Source: Methyloferula stellata AR4
GTDB lineage: Bacteria; Pseudomonadota; Alphaproteobacteria; Rhizobiales; Beijerinckiaceae
Assembly (NCBI RefSeq): GCF_000385335.1
Contig: NZ_ARWA01000001.1
Span: 946,001 to 1,010,000 of the forward strand
DNA: 64,000 bases
Direction: 5' to 3'
Within the stretch, counting starts at the first letter, position 1; each line of letters starts with the position of its first letter. The position numbers and the translations under genes are program-made. Shown here piece by piece: positions 9,277-19,328 of this stretch. Below the pieces are notes generated by a model that worked only from the letters and a program-made list of their open reading frames with translations, did no database searches and was not told the origin of the DNA.

Positions 9277-11859
9277 ATGAAAGACGATTCGCCGGACGGG
9301 CGGCACGTTGCGTCCGAAGAACGCCGCAAAGGCGTGGGTGACCGCATGAGCGACCAGCCGATTCCCGCCGTCCTTGACCGGACGGAACGTTCCGGAAGCC
9401 CCGGCCTCGTGCTTCTGTTCGCGGCCTTTCTCGTCGCGATCGCGGCCGCCTTTTCGCTGCTGCCGCGCGAGCAAGCGGCCAATCTCATCATCGGGCTTTT
9501 GGCTTTCCTCGCCGTCATCGGCATTTTCGCACTTTTCGCCTATGCCGTCGGTTTCCTGCAATTTGCCGGGCAGGCGACGCGCAACGACGTCACCAAACTC
9601 GTCTGCGACAGCGGCCAGGAAGGCCTTGTCGTCACCGAGGCCGACGGCAAGATGCTCTATGCAAACGATGCCTATATGACGCTGTCCGGCGCCAGAGATA
9701 CCGCCGATCTGCGCGCCGTCGAACGCTTGTTTACCGGGACGCCGGAAGTGTCCGAAGCCATCTATCGCCTCGCCCAGGCCGCGCGCGAAGGCAAACGCAA
9801 TAGCGAGGAGCTCCGCCTCAGCCCGCCTTTGACGGGCGAGGGCTGGGTCGGCTGGTATCGCATCAGGGTCAGGCCTCTTTCTTTCGCACGCGGGCGAAGG
9901 GTGACGCTTTGGACGGTCGCCGACATTACGCGCGAGCGCGAACGTCACGAAAACGTGTTCCAGGAACTCCAGCATGCGATCGATTTCCTCGATCACGCGC
10001 CGGCCGGTTTTTTCTCCTGCGACCAATATGGCGACGTCTCCTATATGAACGCGACGCTCGCCGACTGGCTCGATTACGATCTGGCGCAGGTCGGCTCCGG
10101 CGGCTTGAGCCTGTCGGATTTCATCGCGGGCGGCGGGGCCTCGCTTTTATCTTCCGTCATCGGCAGCCCCGGCGAAGTCCGCACCGAGCGCTTCGATATC
10201 GATCTCAAGAACCGCGGCGGTCAAAGCATTCCGGTGCGGCTCCTGCATCGCGTCGCCTTCGCGCATGACGGCACGCCCGGCATTTCGCGCACGCTCGTTT
10301 TGAACCGGGCTTCGGGCGAAGAGCCCGCCGAGGATCTGCGCGCCGCCGAAGTGCGTTTCGCGCGGGTGTTCAATTCGACGCCCGTTGCGATCGCGACCGT
10401 CGATGCCTCCGGCCGCATCACGCGCTCCAACGCCGCTTTCGCACGGCTCATTCCGGAAGCATTGAAGCGCGGCGACAGCGGCTTCGACCGCTCGATCTAT
10501 GCGGGCGTCGTCGATCGCGATCATCCGGCGGTCGCCGCCGCCGTGACGGCGGCGATTGAAGCCAAGAGCGACATAGCGCCGATCGATGTCGGTCTCAAAG
10601 GCGAGGGTCAGCATTCGGCGAGGCTCTTCGTGTCGCCGTCCGAAGAGCTCAATGGCACCGGTGCGACCGTCTATGCGCTCGACACGACCGAGCAAAGAAC
10701 GCTGCAGGAAAATTTCGCCCAATCGCAGAAGATGCAGGCGATCGGCCAGCTTGCCGGCGGCGTCGCGCATGATTTCAACAATGTTCTGACCGCGATCATC
10801 GGCTATTCGGACCTGCTGCTTGCCAATCACAGGCCGACCGATCCGTCCTTTCAGGACATTATGCAGATCAAGCAGAACGCCAACAGGGCCGCGGGTCTGG
10901 TGCGTCAGCTTCTGGCTTTCTCACGCCGCCAGACATTGCGGCCGCAGGTCCTCCAGCTCGGCGACGTGCTCTCCGACCTTCAGATGCTTCTCCTGCGCCT
11001 TGTCGGCGAGAAGGTGACGCTCGATCTGCGCTACGGCCGCGATCTCTGGCTCGTGAAAGCCGATCTCAATCAATTCGAGCAGGTGATCGTCAATCTCATC
11101 GTCAATGCGCGTGATGCCATGCCGAATGGCGGCCAGATCGTCTTGCGCACGCGCAATATCACGCCGGAGGATTGCGCCGTCTTCAACGAGAAATCGCTGG
11201 TGCCCGGCGATTACGTCGCGGTCGATGTCGAGGATAATGGCTCGGGCATTTCGCCCGAGGTGAAGGACAAGATCTTCGAGCCCTTCTTCACCACCAAGGA
11301 GGTCGGCAAAGGCACGGGGCTTGGGCTTGCCATGGTCTATGGCATCGTCAAGCAGACGGGCGGCTTTGTGTTTTGCGATTCGACCGTCGGCGAAGGCACG
11401 ACCTTCCATATTCTTCTGCCGCGCCATATCCCCGACGAGAACGAAGAGCCGGTCAAGAAGGAGGTCGCAAAGGCGCCGTCCGCCGATCTCACCGGCCATG
11501 GCACCATTCTGCTCGTCGAGGACGAAGAGGCCGTGCGTGCCTTCGGCGCGCGGGCGCTGACGGCACGCGGCTATACCGTCATCGAGGCCGCGACGGGCAT
11601 GGATGCTTTGGAGATCGTCGATAAGGACCCAACTGCCATCGATCTCATCGTCTCGGACGTCGTCATGCCCGAGATGGACGGACCGACCATGCTCGGCGAA
11701 TTGCGCAAGCGCGGAGTCACCGCGAAAGTCATTTTCGTCTCGGGCTATGCCGAGGACGCCTTTGCGAAAAACCTGCCCGAAGGCGAAGCCTTCGGCTTTT
11801 TGCCCAAGCCCTTCTCGCTGAAACAGCTCATTGAAGCTGTGAAGGAGCATAAGGGGTGA
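9277..11859 (+). CDS. cckA: Hybrid sensor histidine kinase of the cell-cycle phosphorelay (CckA)
   Basis: 860 residues if the ATG at 9277 is used; an ATG at 9346 (MSDQPIP) is an alternative, and neither has a strong ribosome-binding site. Two transmembrane helices (about 43-62 and 68-90) are followed by three PAS-like segments. The HisKA box [14 protein letters not shown] has His498, with the ATPase boxes [14 protein letters not shown] and [10 protein letters not shown] and the [12 protein letters not shown] region after it. The C-terminal receiver domain has phospho-acceptor Asp794 in [11 protein letters not shown]. CckA sends phosphate through ChpT to CtrA and so controls the alphaproteobacterial cell cycle. 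Confidence 0.93.
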   Translation: MKDDSPDGRHVASEERRKGVGDRMSDQPIPAVLDRTERSGSPGLVLLFAAFLVAIAAAFSLLPREQAANLIIGLLAFLAVIGIFALFAYAVGFLQFAGQATRNDVTKLVCDSGQEGLVVTEADGKMLYANDAYMTLSGARDTADLRAVERLFTGTPEVSEAIYRLAQAAREGKRNSEELRLSPPLTGEGWVGWYRIRVRPLSFARGRRVTLWTVADITRERERHENVFQELQHAIDFLDHAPAGFFSCDQYGDVSYMNATLADWLDYDLAQVGSGGLSLSDFIAGGGASLLSSVIGSPGEVRTERFDIDLKNRGGQSIPVRLLHRVAFAHDGTPGISRTLVLNRASGEEPAEDLRAAEVRFARVFNSTPVAIATVDASGRITRSNAAFARLIPEALKRGDSGFDRSIYAGVVDRDHPAVAAAVTAAIEAKSDIAPIDVGLKGEGQHSARLFVSPSEELNGTGATVYALDTTEQRTLQENFAQSQKMQAIGQLAGGVAHDFNNVLTAIIGYSDLLLANHRPTDPSFQDIMQIKQNANRAAGLVRQLLAFSRRQTLRPQVLQLGDVLSDLQMLLLRLVGEKVTLDLRYGRDLWLVKADLNQFEQVIVNLIVNARDAMPNGGQIVLRTRNITPEDCAVFNEKSLVPGDYVAVDVEDNGSGISPEVKDKIFEPFFTTKEVGKGTGLGLAMVYGIVKQTGGFVFCDSTVGEGTTFHILLPRHIPDENEEPVKKEVAKAPSADLTGHGTILLVEDEEAVRAFGARALTARGYTVIEAATGMDALEIVDKDPTAIDLIVSDVVMPEMDGPTMLGELRKRGVTAKVIFVSGYAEDAFAKNLPEGEAFGFLPKPFSLKQLIEAVKEHKG

Positions 11860-11910
11860 GGCGAGGCGGCTTTCACCTTGCTCACTTCGAGAACAACTGA
11901 CTTTCAATTG

Positions 11911-11986
11911 TGTCATGGCCGGGCTTGACCCGGCCATCCACGTCTTATTGATCAGCGTCTAGGCGTGGATGCCGGCACCATGCGCG
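11911..11986. repeat. Intergenic palindromic repeat, family D copy 2
   Basis: It shares the opening sequence of the copy at 4298-4380 (TCATGGCCGGGCTTGACCCGGCCATCCA, written here only by type: a GGCCGGG/CCCGGCC hairpin flanked by TCAT and ATCCA). The right half is diverged and reads CGTGGATGCCGGCACCATGCGCGGG. It lies after cckA and could end that transcript. Confidence 0.65.
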
Positions 11987-12250
11987 GGCGGAAGCGGTCC
12001 ATCGAGCCTCATTTTCGAACCCATTCATCCAACGGCGGACATTTTCGGCGAGGCGGACCCGTTTTTGTCAATGACGAGCCTCCGGCTCGCCGCCATAGGC
12101 GGTCGCGAAGCGATCGTTGACTAAAGCGATCCGCTCGCCACACTCGCCGCCAAGAGATGAATGGCGAGGTGTGACTGCGTCATGCAGATAGACAGCCCGC
12201 TTCGCAATGCCCTTTCCCGCGTGCCGCCGAACATTTCACCGGGCCTATCC

Positions 12251-12285
12251 AAAACGAATAGGCCCAGGTCATGCCCGGGCCTATT
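12251..12285 (-). terminator. Rho-independent terminator of the 104-residue hypothetical gene
   Basis: On the minus strand the 9-bp stem AATAGGCCC / GGGCCTATT (12257-12285) is followed by CGTTTT. It starts 31 bases after the stop of the minus-strand gene at 12316, the expected place for an intrinsic terminator. The T-tract is short. Confidence 0.6.
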
Positions 12286-12315
12286 GCAGAAGGATTGGCA
12301 AGAAGGGCTTGGCCC

Positions 12316-12630
12316 TTATTCGATACCCGCTTCGTGGTTGCGGGCGTTCCAGGCCTTGCGGAAGCGCTCTTCGATCTGGACGCGATCGTTCTTCAGCGGT
12401 TTCGCAATATTGATCGCTCCGCGCGCCACCGAGGCTTCCTCGGCTGTCAGCACGATCGGGCCTGCCATAAAGGCGGCATTCGGCAGCGAGAAATAGATCG
12501 CTTCTTTGTTCGGGTGATTCTTCACATCGATAAGCGTATCGGCGATCTGCTTGCCGTCGAGGCAGACCCAACCGTCGATCACTTCGATTTTGCGGCCATC
12601 CGAAGTTTCTCTGATGAATACGCGTTCCAT
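12316..12630 (-). CDS. Hypothetical protein, 104 residues
   Basis: The start is the ATG at 12630 with a GAGAG site six bases upstream. The N-terminus (MERVFIRETSDGRKIEVIDGW) looks like a small beta-rich module, then FSLPNAAFMAGPIVLTAEEA and a basic helical end RVQIEERFRKAWNARN. No signal peptide or membrane helix is present, so it is cytoplasmic. I do not recognise the family. It follows the TPR-like gene on the same strand at a 180-base distance and has its own terminator. Confidence 0.7.
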   Translation of the reverse strand: MERVFIRETSDGRKIEVIDGWVCLDGKQIADTLIDVKNHPNKEAIYFSLPNAAFMAGPIVLTAEEASVARGAINIAKPLKNDRVQIEERFRKAWNARNHEAGIE

Positions 12631-12810
12631 CTGTGCTCTCGTCTTTCGATGATAACCGATCTCGGCCGGCGGAGAGGCGATCTCAGCCTCCGCCGCGGGA
12701 CTCATTCAAGTTTCATTCCATAAGCCCGGCTCGGAGCTTCGGCAACAAAAACCCGGTTCTTTGCTGAATAGAGCCCTCCCGCCGAGGCGGAAAGGCTTGG
12801 CTTTTCAGCG

Positions 12811-13311
12811 CTATGCGCTGCTGCCGTCGGCGAGCGCCGCGATCACCGTGCCGCCGACTTTCTCCATGGCGCCGAGATCGCCGAGCTTGGCCAGAAGCCG
12901 GCGCGACATCTCCGCTTCGTCGCGGCGCAGATGGATGAAGGCCAGCGCTTTAAGCGTATAGAGCGCGAAATGGCCGGGGCTGTTGACGTCTTCCGAGAAC
13001 TGCTCGGCCTTCCACATCTGCCAATCGGGATTGAGGCAGGCTTGGCGCGCAGCCTCCGCGAGGCCTTCCTGGGCAATGTCCAGCGCCGCGTCGAGATTAC
13101 CCTGATAGGTGTGGATTTTATAGAGGCAGAGATACGATGGGAGACAGTCAGGCGCGAGCGCCAGCGCCTGACGAAAAGCGATATCGGCGCCGTCGCGATC
13201 ATGCCGGTAGAGAGCGACGCCCTTCTGCAAGATCTCGTTCACCTCGGGCGGCACTTCGCCGAAATTGATGAGATCGTCCTGGACGACGCGGACTTTGTAA
13301 GGTTCGGCCAT
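12811..13311 (-). CDS. TPR-like protein, possibly sigma-54 controlled
   Basis: 166 residues from the ATG at 13311 (GGGGCGGG upstream). The central part (about 30-100) forms TPR-like helix pairs: LQKGVALYRHDRDGADIAFRQALALAPDCLPSY and the next repeat LYKIHTYQGNLDAALDIAQEGLAEAAR. Cysteines are few, and no signal peptide is present. The promoter region carries a good -24/-12 element (13347-13362), placing the likely transcript start about 25 bases before the ATG. In a diazotroph this suggests nitrogen- or NifA/NtrC-type control, but the function is unknown. Confidence 0.75.
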   Translation of the reverse strand: MAEPYKVRVVQDDLINFGEVPPEVNEILQKGVALYRHDRDGADIAFRQALALAPDCLPSYLCLYKIHTYQGNLDAALDIAQEGLAEAARQACLNPDWQMWKAEQFSEDVNSPGHFALYTLKALAFIHLRRDEAEMSRRLLAKLGDLGAMEKVGGTVIAALADGSSA

Positions 13312-13346
13312 GCCCGCCCCGATCGAGTGAATGTGCGCGAAAATAA

Positions 13347-13362
13347 AGCAAATTCTGCGCCA
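13347..13362 (-). promoter_or_regulatory. Sigma-54 (-24/-12) type promoter for the TPR-like gene
   Basis: On the minus strand TGGCGC-AGAAT-TTGCT matches the RpoN consensus TGGCAC-N5-TTGCW with one change and exact spacing between the GG and GC dinucleotides. It ends 36 bases before the ATG, which leaves room for a short leader. I found no TGT-N10-ACA NifA site within about 200 bases upstream, so the activator is unknown. Confidence 0.5.
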
Positions 13363-13541
13363 TGGGCGGAGCAATAAGAGAAGCCGGAAAAAGGAGCAAT
13401 GAGAACGAAAAAGCGATTTCGGCTTTATCCGGTTCGGTTGCTCGGAGGCTTGGATGCCATGACTCAAGTCCTTGATAAAGCGAATCTTTCGACTCAAAAT
13501 AAAGAGATATTGCAACGGACTCAAGGAGTTAGTATATAAAT

Positions 13542-13573
13542 GGCGCGCCGCCAGCTCGAACTAGCGGCGCGCC
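13542..13573. repeat. Perfect 10-bp GC palindrome
   Basis: GGCGCGCCGC and GCGGCGCGCC are separated by 12 bases, giving a stable hairpin. It lies in the intergenic region upstream of the TPR-like gene and 170 bases past the end of the low-GC hypothetical gene. It has no T-tract on the minus strand, so its role is unclear. Confidence 0.7.
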
Positions 13574-13742
13574 GTGAGTGCCTATCGTCGTTGTTGCATC
13601 GACAGGTCCTCCGAATTCCAAAGGGGCTTACCGTGACCGCCCCGATGGTACGCAGCGTGGCCGTGGCGACCACTTACCATGCCGCCTTCGTGGCGGCTGC
13701 CGACTGCAACGGTGTACACGGCCCGATGCAGCCGGAATTTCT

Positions 13743-14198
13743 CTACCTCATAAGCTCTTCCAATGAAGGTCCATCGAGGGGGATTGGCTGTCCAGAAAGC
13801 CACCAAGCCCGCCCGTTGCGCCAAGGGATATTAACGAATCGTGGATCCTTACTGAGGGCCGAGGTCGCGCTGATTTTGATCTGCTTCAGATCCCCTCCAA
13901 TCACGCGGCGACTGCGTACAAAATCCATATATTCATCACTGGAAAGAGGACGCTTAGCGGCTTCCAGCGCTTGCACAGCGAGATCTGTGTAAGACTGCGC
14001 CCTACGAGGCGGGACCTTCTCCACAATCCGAATATTCTTGACGGCAATAGTCGGCTGCCAGGCCATGAGAGCGCTATCAATGGCCCGGAATGCTTTCCAT
14101 TCCGGCATTTCGCCGATTTTGGAATCCAGCGCAGCGAGTAGATCGGCGCGGCTTTTTTCGAGTGTCTCTTTGGGGGAATCGGTCATGGCAATTGTCAT
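13743..14198 (-). CDS. Hypothetical protein with a C-terminal winged-helix-like domain
   Basis: 151 residues from the ATG at 14198; an ATG at 14186 is equally possible. The N-terminal half is helical and charged. The C-terminal half (about 65-135: QSYTDLAVQALEAAKRPLSS, then DEYMDFVRSRR, ISATSALSKDPRFVNIP, GRAWWL) has the layout of HARE-HTH-type winged helices, which occur in chromatin and restriction-associated proteins. Base composition is visibly more AT-rich than in recA next door, hinting at recent acquisition. The family assignment is tentative. Confidence 0.6.
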   Translation of the reverse strand: MTIAMTDSPKETLEKSRADLLAALDSKIGEMPEWKAFRAIDSALMAWQPTIAVKNIRIVEKVPPRRAQSYTDLAVQALEAAKRPLSSDEYMDFVRSRRVIGGDLKQIKISATSALSKDPRFVNIPWRNGRAWWLSGQPIPLDGPSLEELMR

Positions 14199-14316
14199 GT
14201 ATCACGATTCTGCAAACTGGCAAATGTGTTTGTGTTTTGCACTTATAGGGAAACAAGCACAGCTTAAACTGTGAACAGCAAAGCTTCACGACTGTCAGTT
14301 TGTAAGGGCCTAATTG

Positions 14317-14331
14317 GAACGAAAAAAGAAC
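14317..14331 (+). promoter_or_regulatory. LexA/SOS box (GAAC-N7-GAAC) of recA
   Basis: GAAC, seven bases, GAAC matches the alphaproteobacterial LexA operator (known as GTTC-N7-GTTC on the other strand). It is 123 bases before the recA start codon, within the recA promoter region. This differs from the enterobacterial CTGT-N8-ACAG box and supports the taxonomic placement. Confidence 0.85.
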
Positions 14332-14454
14332 TTTTCAAATCGGAACAAACGGGGTACATTGGCGCATTCTCACAACGGAATTGCCGCATCCATGTCAAAG
14401 CGCCCCACCGTCATTGCAACGCCGCCCGCCCCCGTGTCAGAAGGAAAGCCCGCG

Positions 14455-15528
14455 ATGTCTCAAGCGAATCTCCGCCTCGTAGAAGGAACCTCCGTGGACA
14501 AGACGAAGGCGCTCGACGCCGCTCTGTCGCAAATCGAACGGGCCTTCGGCAAAGGTTCGATCATGCGCCTCGGCAAGAACCAGCAGGCGGTGGAGATCGA
14601 GACCATTTCGACGGGCTCGCTCGGCCTCGATATCGCGCTTGGCGTCGGCGGCCTGCCGCGCGGCCGGGTGATCGAGATTTACGGACCTGAGTCGTCGGGC
14701 AAGACCACGCTTACGCTCCACGTCATCGCCGAAGCGCAGAAAAAGGGCGGCGTTTGCGCCTTTATCGATGCCGAACATGCGCTCGACCCGATCTATGCCC
14801 GCAAGCTCGGCGTCAATCTCGACGACCTTTTGATCTCGCAGCCCGACACCGGCGAGCAGGCGCTTGAAATCACGGATACTTTGGTGCGCTCCGGCGCGAT
14901 CGACGTGCTCGTGATCGATTCGGTCGCCGCGCTCACGCCGCGGGCCGAAATCGACGGCGAAATGGGTGACAGCCAGCCAGGCCTCCAAGCCCGTCTCATG
15001 AGCCAGGCTTTGCGCAAGCTCACCGCCTCGATCTCGCGCTCGCACACCATGGTGATCTTCATCAATCAGATCCGCATGAAGATCGGCGTGATGTATGGCA
15101 GCCCGGAGACGACGACGGGCGGCCATGCCTTGAAATTCTACGCTTCCGTCCGGCTCGACATCCGCCGCATCGGCTCGATCAAGGCGCATGAGGAAATCAC
15201 CGGCAACGAGACTCGCGTCAAAGTGGTCAAGAACAAGGTTGCGCCGCCCTTCAAACAGGTCGAATTCGACATTATGTACGGTCAGGGCATCTCGAAGACC
15301 GGCGAATTGATCGATCTGGGCGTCAAGGCCGGGATCGTCGAGAAATCCGGCGCTTGGTTTTCCTACGACAGCCAGAGGCTCGGCCAGGGCCGCGAGAACG
15401 CCAAAGCCTTTCTGCAGGGCAATCCCGAGATGGCCGCCCGGATCGAACAGGCGATCCGTGAGAATTCGGGGCTCATCGCTGACCGGATTCTGAACGATAC
15501 GGATCCGAAAGATGCCGAAGACGCATGA
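14455..15528 (+). CDS. recA: Recombinase RecA
   Basis: 357 residues from the ATG at 14455 (GGAAAG upstream); the frame is open further upstream, but that part overlaps the SOS promoter. Walker [10 protein letters not shown] (about residues 80-88), Walker [10 protein letters not shown], the L1 region around [21 protein letters not shown], and L2 [20 protein letters not shown] are intact. RecA forms filaments on single-stranded DNA for homologous recombination and triggers LexA cleavage. The C-terminus is acidic ([10 protein letters not shown]), as usual. An SOS box controls it. Confidence 0.99.
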   Translation: MSQANLRLVEGTSVDKTKALDAALSQIERAFGKGSIMRLGKNQQAVEIETISTGSLGLDIALGVGGLPRGRVIEIYGPESSGKTTLTLHVIAEAQKKGGVCAFIDAEHALDPIYARKLGVNLDDLLISQPDTGEQALEITDTLVRSGAIDVLVIDSVAALTPRAEIDGEMGDSQPGLQARLMSQALRKLTASISRSHTMVIFINQIRMKIGVMYGSPETTTGGHALKFYASVRLDIRRIGSIKAHEEITGNETRVKVVKNKVAPPFKQVEFDIMYGQGISKTGELIDLGVKAGIVEKSGAWFSYDSQRLGQGRENAKAFLQGNPEMAARIEQAIRENSGLIADRILNDTDPKDAEDA

Positions 15529-15700
15529 AGCCGAAGAGGATCATGCGCCAGTAAAGCCTGGAACCTGAGCCGTCTGGTTCGGCCAAACGAATAAAGATTT
15601 GAGGCTCGCGCCATGCGCGGGCCTTTGTTGTTGTCCACTCGTTGTCGTCTCGGGCCCGCGGCCTTAGGATGCAAAAAAGCGTGATGATGGATTTGGGAAA

Positions 15701-18376
15701 ATGACCGGCGTCAGCGAGATCAGATCGACCTTTCTCGATTATTTCAAAAAGAACGGCCACGAGATCGTGCCCTCGTCGCCGCTCGTGCCGCGCAATGACC
15801 CGACCTTGATGTTCACTAACGCCGGCATGGTCCAATTCAAGAATGTCTTCACCGGCATCGAGAAGCGCCCTTATACCCGTGCTTCGACCGCGCAAAAATG
15901 CGTCCGCGCCGGCGGCAAGCACAATGATCTCGACAATGTCGGCTATACCGCGCGCCACCACACGTTTTTCGAAATGCTCGGCAATTTTTCCTTCGGTGAT
16001 TATTTCAAGGAAGAAGCGATCACGCTCGCCTGGAATCTGATCACCAAGGAATTTTCGCTGCCCGTCGATAGGCTTCTCGTCACCGTCTATCACACCGACG
16101 ATGAGGCCTTCGATCTGTGGAAGAAGATCGCGGGTTTTCCCGAATCGAAAATCATCCGCATCCCGACAAGCGACAATTTCTGGGCCATGGGTGACACCGG
16201 GCCTTGCGGTCCCTGTTCCGAAATTTTCTACGATCAGGGCGACAAACTGTTCGGCGGGCCGCCCGGCAGTGCGGACGAAGACGGCGACAGGTTCCTGGAA
16301 TTCTGGAATCTCGTTTTCATGCAATTCGAGCAGGTCTCGCCGGGCGAACGGCTCGCTTTGCCGCGCCCGTCGATCGATACTGGCATGGGGCTCGAGCGCA
16401 TCGCAGCACTTCTGCAAGGCAAGACGTCCAATTACGACATCGATCTGATGCGCGCTTTGATTCTCGCAGTCGCCTCTGCGACCGGCGTCGATCCCGACGG
16501 GCCGCAGAAGGCGAGCCATCGCGTCATCGCCGATCACCTGCGCGCTTGCGCTTTTCTTGTCGCCGACGGCGTTTTGCCCTCGAACGAGGGGCGCGGCTAT
16601 GTGCTGCGCCGGATCATGCGCCGCGCCATGCGCCATGCGCAGCTTCTGGGCGCGGCCGAGCCTTTGATGTGGAAGCTCGTGCCGGTGCTGTCGCGCGAAA
16701 TGGGTCAGGCCTATCCGGAACTGCTGCGCGCCGAAGCCTTGATCATCGAAACCTTCCGGCTCGAGGAGACGCGCTTCCGCACGACGCTCAAGAAGGGCCT
16801 CGAAATTCTGGACGAGGCGAAAGCGTCGTTGCAGCCCGGCGACCGGCTCGACGGCAATATCGCGTTCAAACTCTACGATACATACGGCTTCCCGCTCGAC
16901 CTCACCGAGGACGCGCTGAAAGCCACGCAAAATAGCGTCGATCACGAGGTCTATAATCAGGCGATGGAGCGCCAGCGCGCCGAGGCCCGCAAGGCCTGGA
17001 CAGGCTCCGGCGAAGCCGCGACAGATGCGATCTGGTTCGGACTCAAGGAGCGCATCGGCGCGACCGAGTTTTTGGGCTATGAGACCGAACAGGCGGTCGG
17101 CATTGTCGCTGCCATCGTGAAGGATGGCCAAGAGGTGCAAAGCCTCAAGGAAGACGAGTCCGGCCTCATCATTCTCAATCAGACGCCCTTTTACGGCGAA
17201 TCGGGCGGTCAGGTCGGCGACCATGGATTCATGATCGCGGCCTCGGTCGCGGTGAAGATCGCCAATGTGCAAAAGAAGCTCGGCGATCTCTTCGTGCACG
17301 ACGCCACCGTCGAGCGCGGCGAGCTCGTGGTCGGACAGGAGCTTGAACTCATCGTCGATCATTCGCGCCGTGCCGCCGTCCGCGCCAATCATTCGGCGAC
17401 GCATCTTCTCCACGAGGCTTTGCGGCAAGTGCTCGGCGATCATGTCGCCCAGAAGGGTTCGCTCGTTGCGCCGGATCGTCTGCGCTTCGATTTCGCGCAT
17501 CCGAAGCCGATCTCGCCGGAGGAACTGACGCGGGTCGAAGAGATCGCCAATGCGGCCGTGTTGCAGAACGCGCCGGTCTCGACGCGGCTGATGAGCCAGG
17601 AGGCGGCGATCGAATCCGGCGCACGCGCCTTGTTTGGTGAAAAATATGGCGACGAAGTCCGCGTCGTCTCGATGGGCCGCGCGTTCGAGCCGGAGGCCGC
17701 GGCCCAGGCTGCCTTCTCGACCGAGCTTTGCGGCGGCACGCATGTGTCTCGCACGGGCGATATCGGCCTGATCTCGATCGTCTCCGAAGGCGCTGTGGCC
17801 GCCGGCGTGCGCCGCATCGAGGCGAAAACGGCGAGCGAAGCGCGCCATCATCTGAACGAGCAGGCGCATCGCCTGCACGATCTTGCGTCTTTGCTGAAGG
17901 CGCCGGAAGACGAGCTTAGTCAGCGTCTCGCGAGTCTCATCGACGAGCGCCGCAAGCTCGAACGCGAATTGACCGAAGCGCGCCGCAAGCTTGCCATGGG
18001 CGGCGGCGAAGGCGGCGCGCCGTCGGCGCAGGACATCGACGGCGTCAAGTTTCTGGGGCGCAGCGTCTCAGGCGTAGACATGAAGGATCTGAAGCCGCTG
18101 GCCGATGAGGCCAAGCAAAGCATCGGCTCCGGCGTCGTCGCCATCGTCGGCGTTGCGCCGGACGGCAAGGCCGGTGTGGTCGTCGGCGTGACTCAGGATT
18201 TGACCGCGCGCTTCGATGCGGTCGCGCTTGTGCAAGCGGCCTCGGTTGCGCTCGGCGGCAAGGGCGGCGGCGGCCGCCGCGATCTCGCACAGGCGGGCGG
18301 CCCGAATGGCGCTGCAGCCGAAGCGGCACTCGAAGCTGTCAGCCAGGCTTTGCGCGAAAAGGCAGGCGTCGATTGA
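15701..18376 (+). CDS. alaS: Alanyl-tRNA synthetase
   Basis: 891 residues. The class II core holds the motif region [21 protein letters not shown] (about 87-107) and TGMGLERIA. The editing domain carries the zinc ligands HSATHLL and [13 protein letters not shown], and the C-terminal DHHA1/C-Ala part includes [16 protein letters not shown]. The enzyme charges tRNA-Ala and hydrolyses mischarged Ser/Gly. It follows recA, a gene order common in this group. The next gene begins 10 bases after the stop. Confidence 0.98.
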   Translation: MTGVSEIRSTFLDYFKKNGHEIVPSSPLVPRNDPTLMFTNAGMVQFKNVFTGIEKRPYTRASTAQKCVRAGGKHNDLDNVGYTARHHTFFEMLGNFSFGDYFKEEAITLAWNLITKEFSLPVDRLLVTVYHTDDEAFDLWKKIAGFPESKIIRIPTSDNFWAMGDTGPCGPCSEIFYDQGDKLFGGPPGSADEDGDRFLEFWNLVFMQFEQVSPGERLALPRPSIDTGMGLERIAALLQGKTSNYDIDLMRALILAVASATGVDPDGPQKASHRVIADHLRACAFLVADGVLPSNEGRGYVLRRIMRRAMRHAQLLGAAEPLMWKLVPVLSREMGQAYPELLRAEALIIETFRLEETRFRTTLKKGLEILDEAKASLQPGDRLDGNIAFKLYDTYGFPLDLTEDALKATQNSVDHEVYNQAMERQRAEARKAWTGSGEAATDAIWFGLKERIGATEFLGYETEQAVGIVAAIVKDGQEVQSLKEDESGLIILNQTPFYGESGGQVGDHGFMIAASVAVKIANVQKKLGDLFVHDATVERGELVVGQELELIVDHSRRAAVRANHSATHLLHEALRQVLGDHVAQKGSLVAPDRLRFDFAHPKPISPEELTRVEEIANAAVLQNAPVSTRLMSQEAAIESGARALFGEKYGDEVRVVSMGRAFEPEAAAQAAFSTELCGGTHVSRTGDIGLISIVSEGAVAAGVRRIEAKTASEARHHLNEQAHRLHDLASLLKAPEDELSQRLASLIDERRKLERELTEARRKLAMGGGEGGAPSAQDIDGVKFLGRSVSGVDMKDLKPLADEAKQSIGSGVVAIVGVAPDGKAGVVVGVTQDLTARFDAVALVQAASVALGGKGGGGRRDLAQAGGPNGAAAEAALEAVSQALREKAGVD

Positions 18377-18386
18377 GGTCACGGCG

Positions 18387-19328
18387 ATGCGCGAGATCAC
18401 GCGCCGCACCGTGCTGGGCGCGCCACTTGTAGCCGCCATGGCGCAAACCGCTCCATCGGCCGCAGGCGCCGCGCATATGCAGATCATCGCCTTCGAGACG
18501 TCGCCTTTTCCTTATGCCGGCGACATTCCGGGTCAAAACAAGCCGTTTCTCGATGTCGCCTCCGGCGCGCGGCGCGGCCATACCTCGCCGCGCGGCGGCG
18601 TTTATTGGGAAGACGAGACCTATAGCGACCGGCGCGTTCTGCTTTATGTGCCGCCGGGCTTCGATCCGAAACGGCCGGCGGCGATCTTGATGTTCCTGCA
18701 CGGCAATAAATCCTTGCTGATGCGCGATGTCGTCATGCGCCAGCAAATCCCGCAGCAAGTGGCCGCCTCCGGCCTCAACGCCGTTCTGGTCGCGCCGCAA
18801 TTCGCAGCCGATGCCTTGGATTCAAGCGCCGGCCGGTTTTGGGACCCGGGTGTCTTTCCGCAATTTCTCGATGAGGCCGCCGAACGTCTGGCGGCGCTCG
18901 CAGGCGATCCCGGCACGCGGCATCTTTTTCATGCCTGCCCGGTGGTGCTTGCCGCCTATAGCGGCGGCTATATGCCGGCGTCCGCCATTCTTCAGGCGCG
19001 CGGCAATGACAGATTGAAAGGCGTGCTTCTCTTCGATGCGCTTTATGGCGAGATCGACACATTCGCCGATTGGATCGCCCGGCAAAGAGCGCAGACGTTT
19101 TTCTTCAGCGCCTATTCTGTTTCGACGAAGGCCCAAAATCTCGATCTCGAAAACCGTCTTGCCGAAAAGAGCATTGCCGTGCATCAACAATTGCCGCAGC
19201 ATTTCGCGCCGGGCGAGATCGCGTTTTTGGCCGCAGGCGACTCTCTCGTGCATAATGATTTCATGTCGCAGGCTTGGACGCGCGATCCCTTGAGCGCGGT
19301 CGCCGCCCGGCTTCGAGGTGCCTTTTGA
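18387..19328 (+). CDS. Exported alpha/beta-hydrolase-like protein (putative Tat substrate)
   Basis: 313 residues from the ATG at 18387 with GAGG eight bases upstream, just after alaS. The N-terminus ITRRTVLGAPLVAAMA has the twin-arginine and a hydrophobic stretch with cleavage near ASA/AGA. The fold looks like an alpha/beta hydrolase: VLLYVPPGF, AILMFLHGN, and a nucleophile elbow AYSGGYM (Ser about residue 196), with a late His in LVHNDFM. The substrate is unknown; esterase or lipase activity is a guess. It overlaps the following methyltransferase start by four bases. Confidence 0.75.
   Translation: MREITRRTVLGAPLVAAMAQTAPSAAGAAHMQIIAFETSPFPYAGDIPGQNKPFLDVASGARRGHTSPRGGVYWEDETYSDRRVLLYVPPGFDPKRPAAILMFLHGNKSLLMRDVVMRQQIPQQVAASGLNAVLVAPQFAADALDSSAGRFWDPGVFPQFLDEAAERLAALAGDPGTRHLFHACPVVLAAYSGGYMPASAILQARGNDRLKGVLLFDALYGEIDTFADWIARQRAQTFFFSAYSVSTKAQNLDLENRLAEKSIAVHQQLPQHFAPGEIAFLAAGDSLVHNDFMSQAWTRDPLSAVAARLRGAF

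Larger units (their letters stand above)
11860..12315. other. Gene-free stretch containing family D repeat and a terminator
   Basis: 456 bases lie between cckA and the convergent hypothetical gene. They hold a family D palindromic repeat (11911-11986) and, near the right end, the hairpin 12257-12285. Open frames in between show no signal peptide, domain or ribosome-binding site, so I call no gene. Confidence 0.6.
13312..13742. other. Gene-free stretch with sigma-54-like promoter and a perfect palindrome
   Basis: 431 bases between two minus-strand genes. It contains the -24/-12 promoter at 13347-13362 and the GC hairpin at 13542-13573. The part from about 13580 to 13740 has a weak Gly/His-rich minus-strand frame (HEGGMVSGRHGHAAYHRGGHG), perhaps a remnant of a secreted Gly/His-rich protein, but it has no start context and I do not call it. 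Confidence 0.5.

Noticed and set aside
13582-13824. Gly/His-rich minus-strand frame (GRHGHAAYHRGGHG)
   Set aside because: It resembles parts of secreted Gly/His-rich proteins but has no signal peptide or ribosome-binding site and overlaps the HTH-like gene; possibly a remnant, not callable.
14314-14454. 47-codon N-terminal extension of recA
   Set aside because: The frame is open but overlaps the SOS box, and RecA proteins start at the [11 protein letters not shown]-type N-terminus.
15473-17878. 801-codon open frame on the minus strand opposite alaS
   Set aside because: It is fully antisense to a certain gene, Arg/His/Asp-rich without domain motifs or ribosome-binding site, and is a mirror frame typical of GC-rich DNA.
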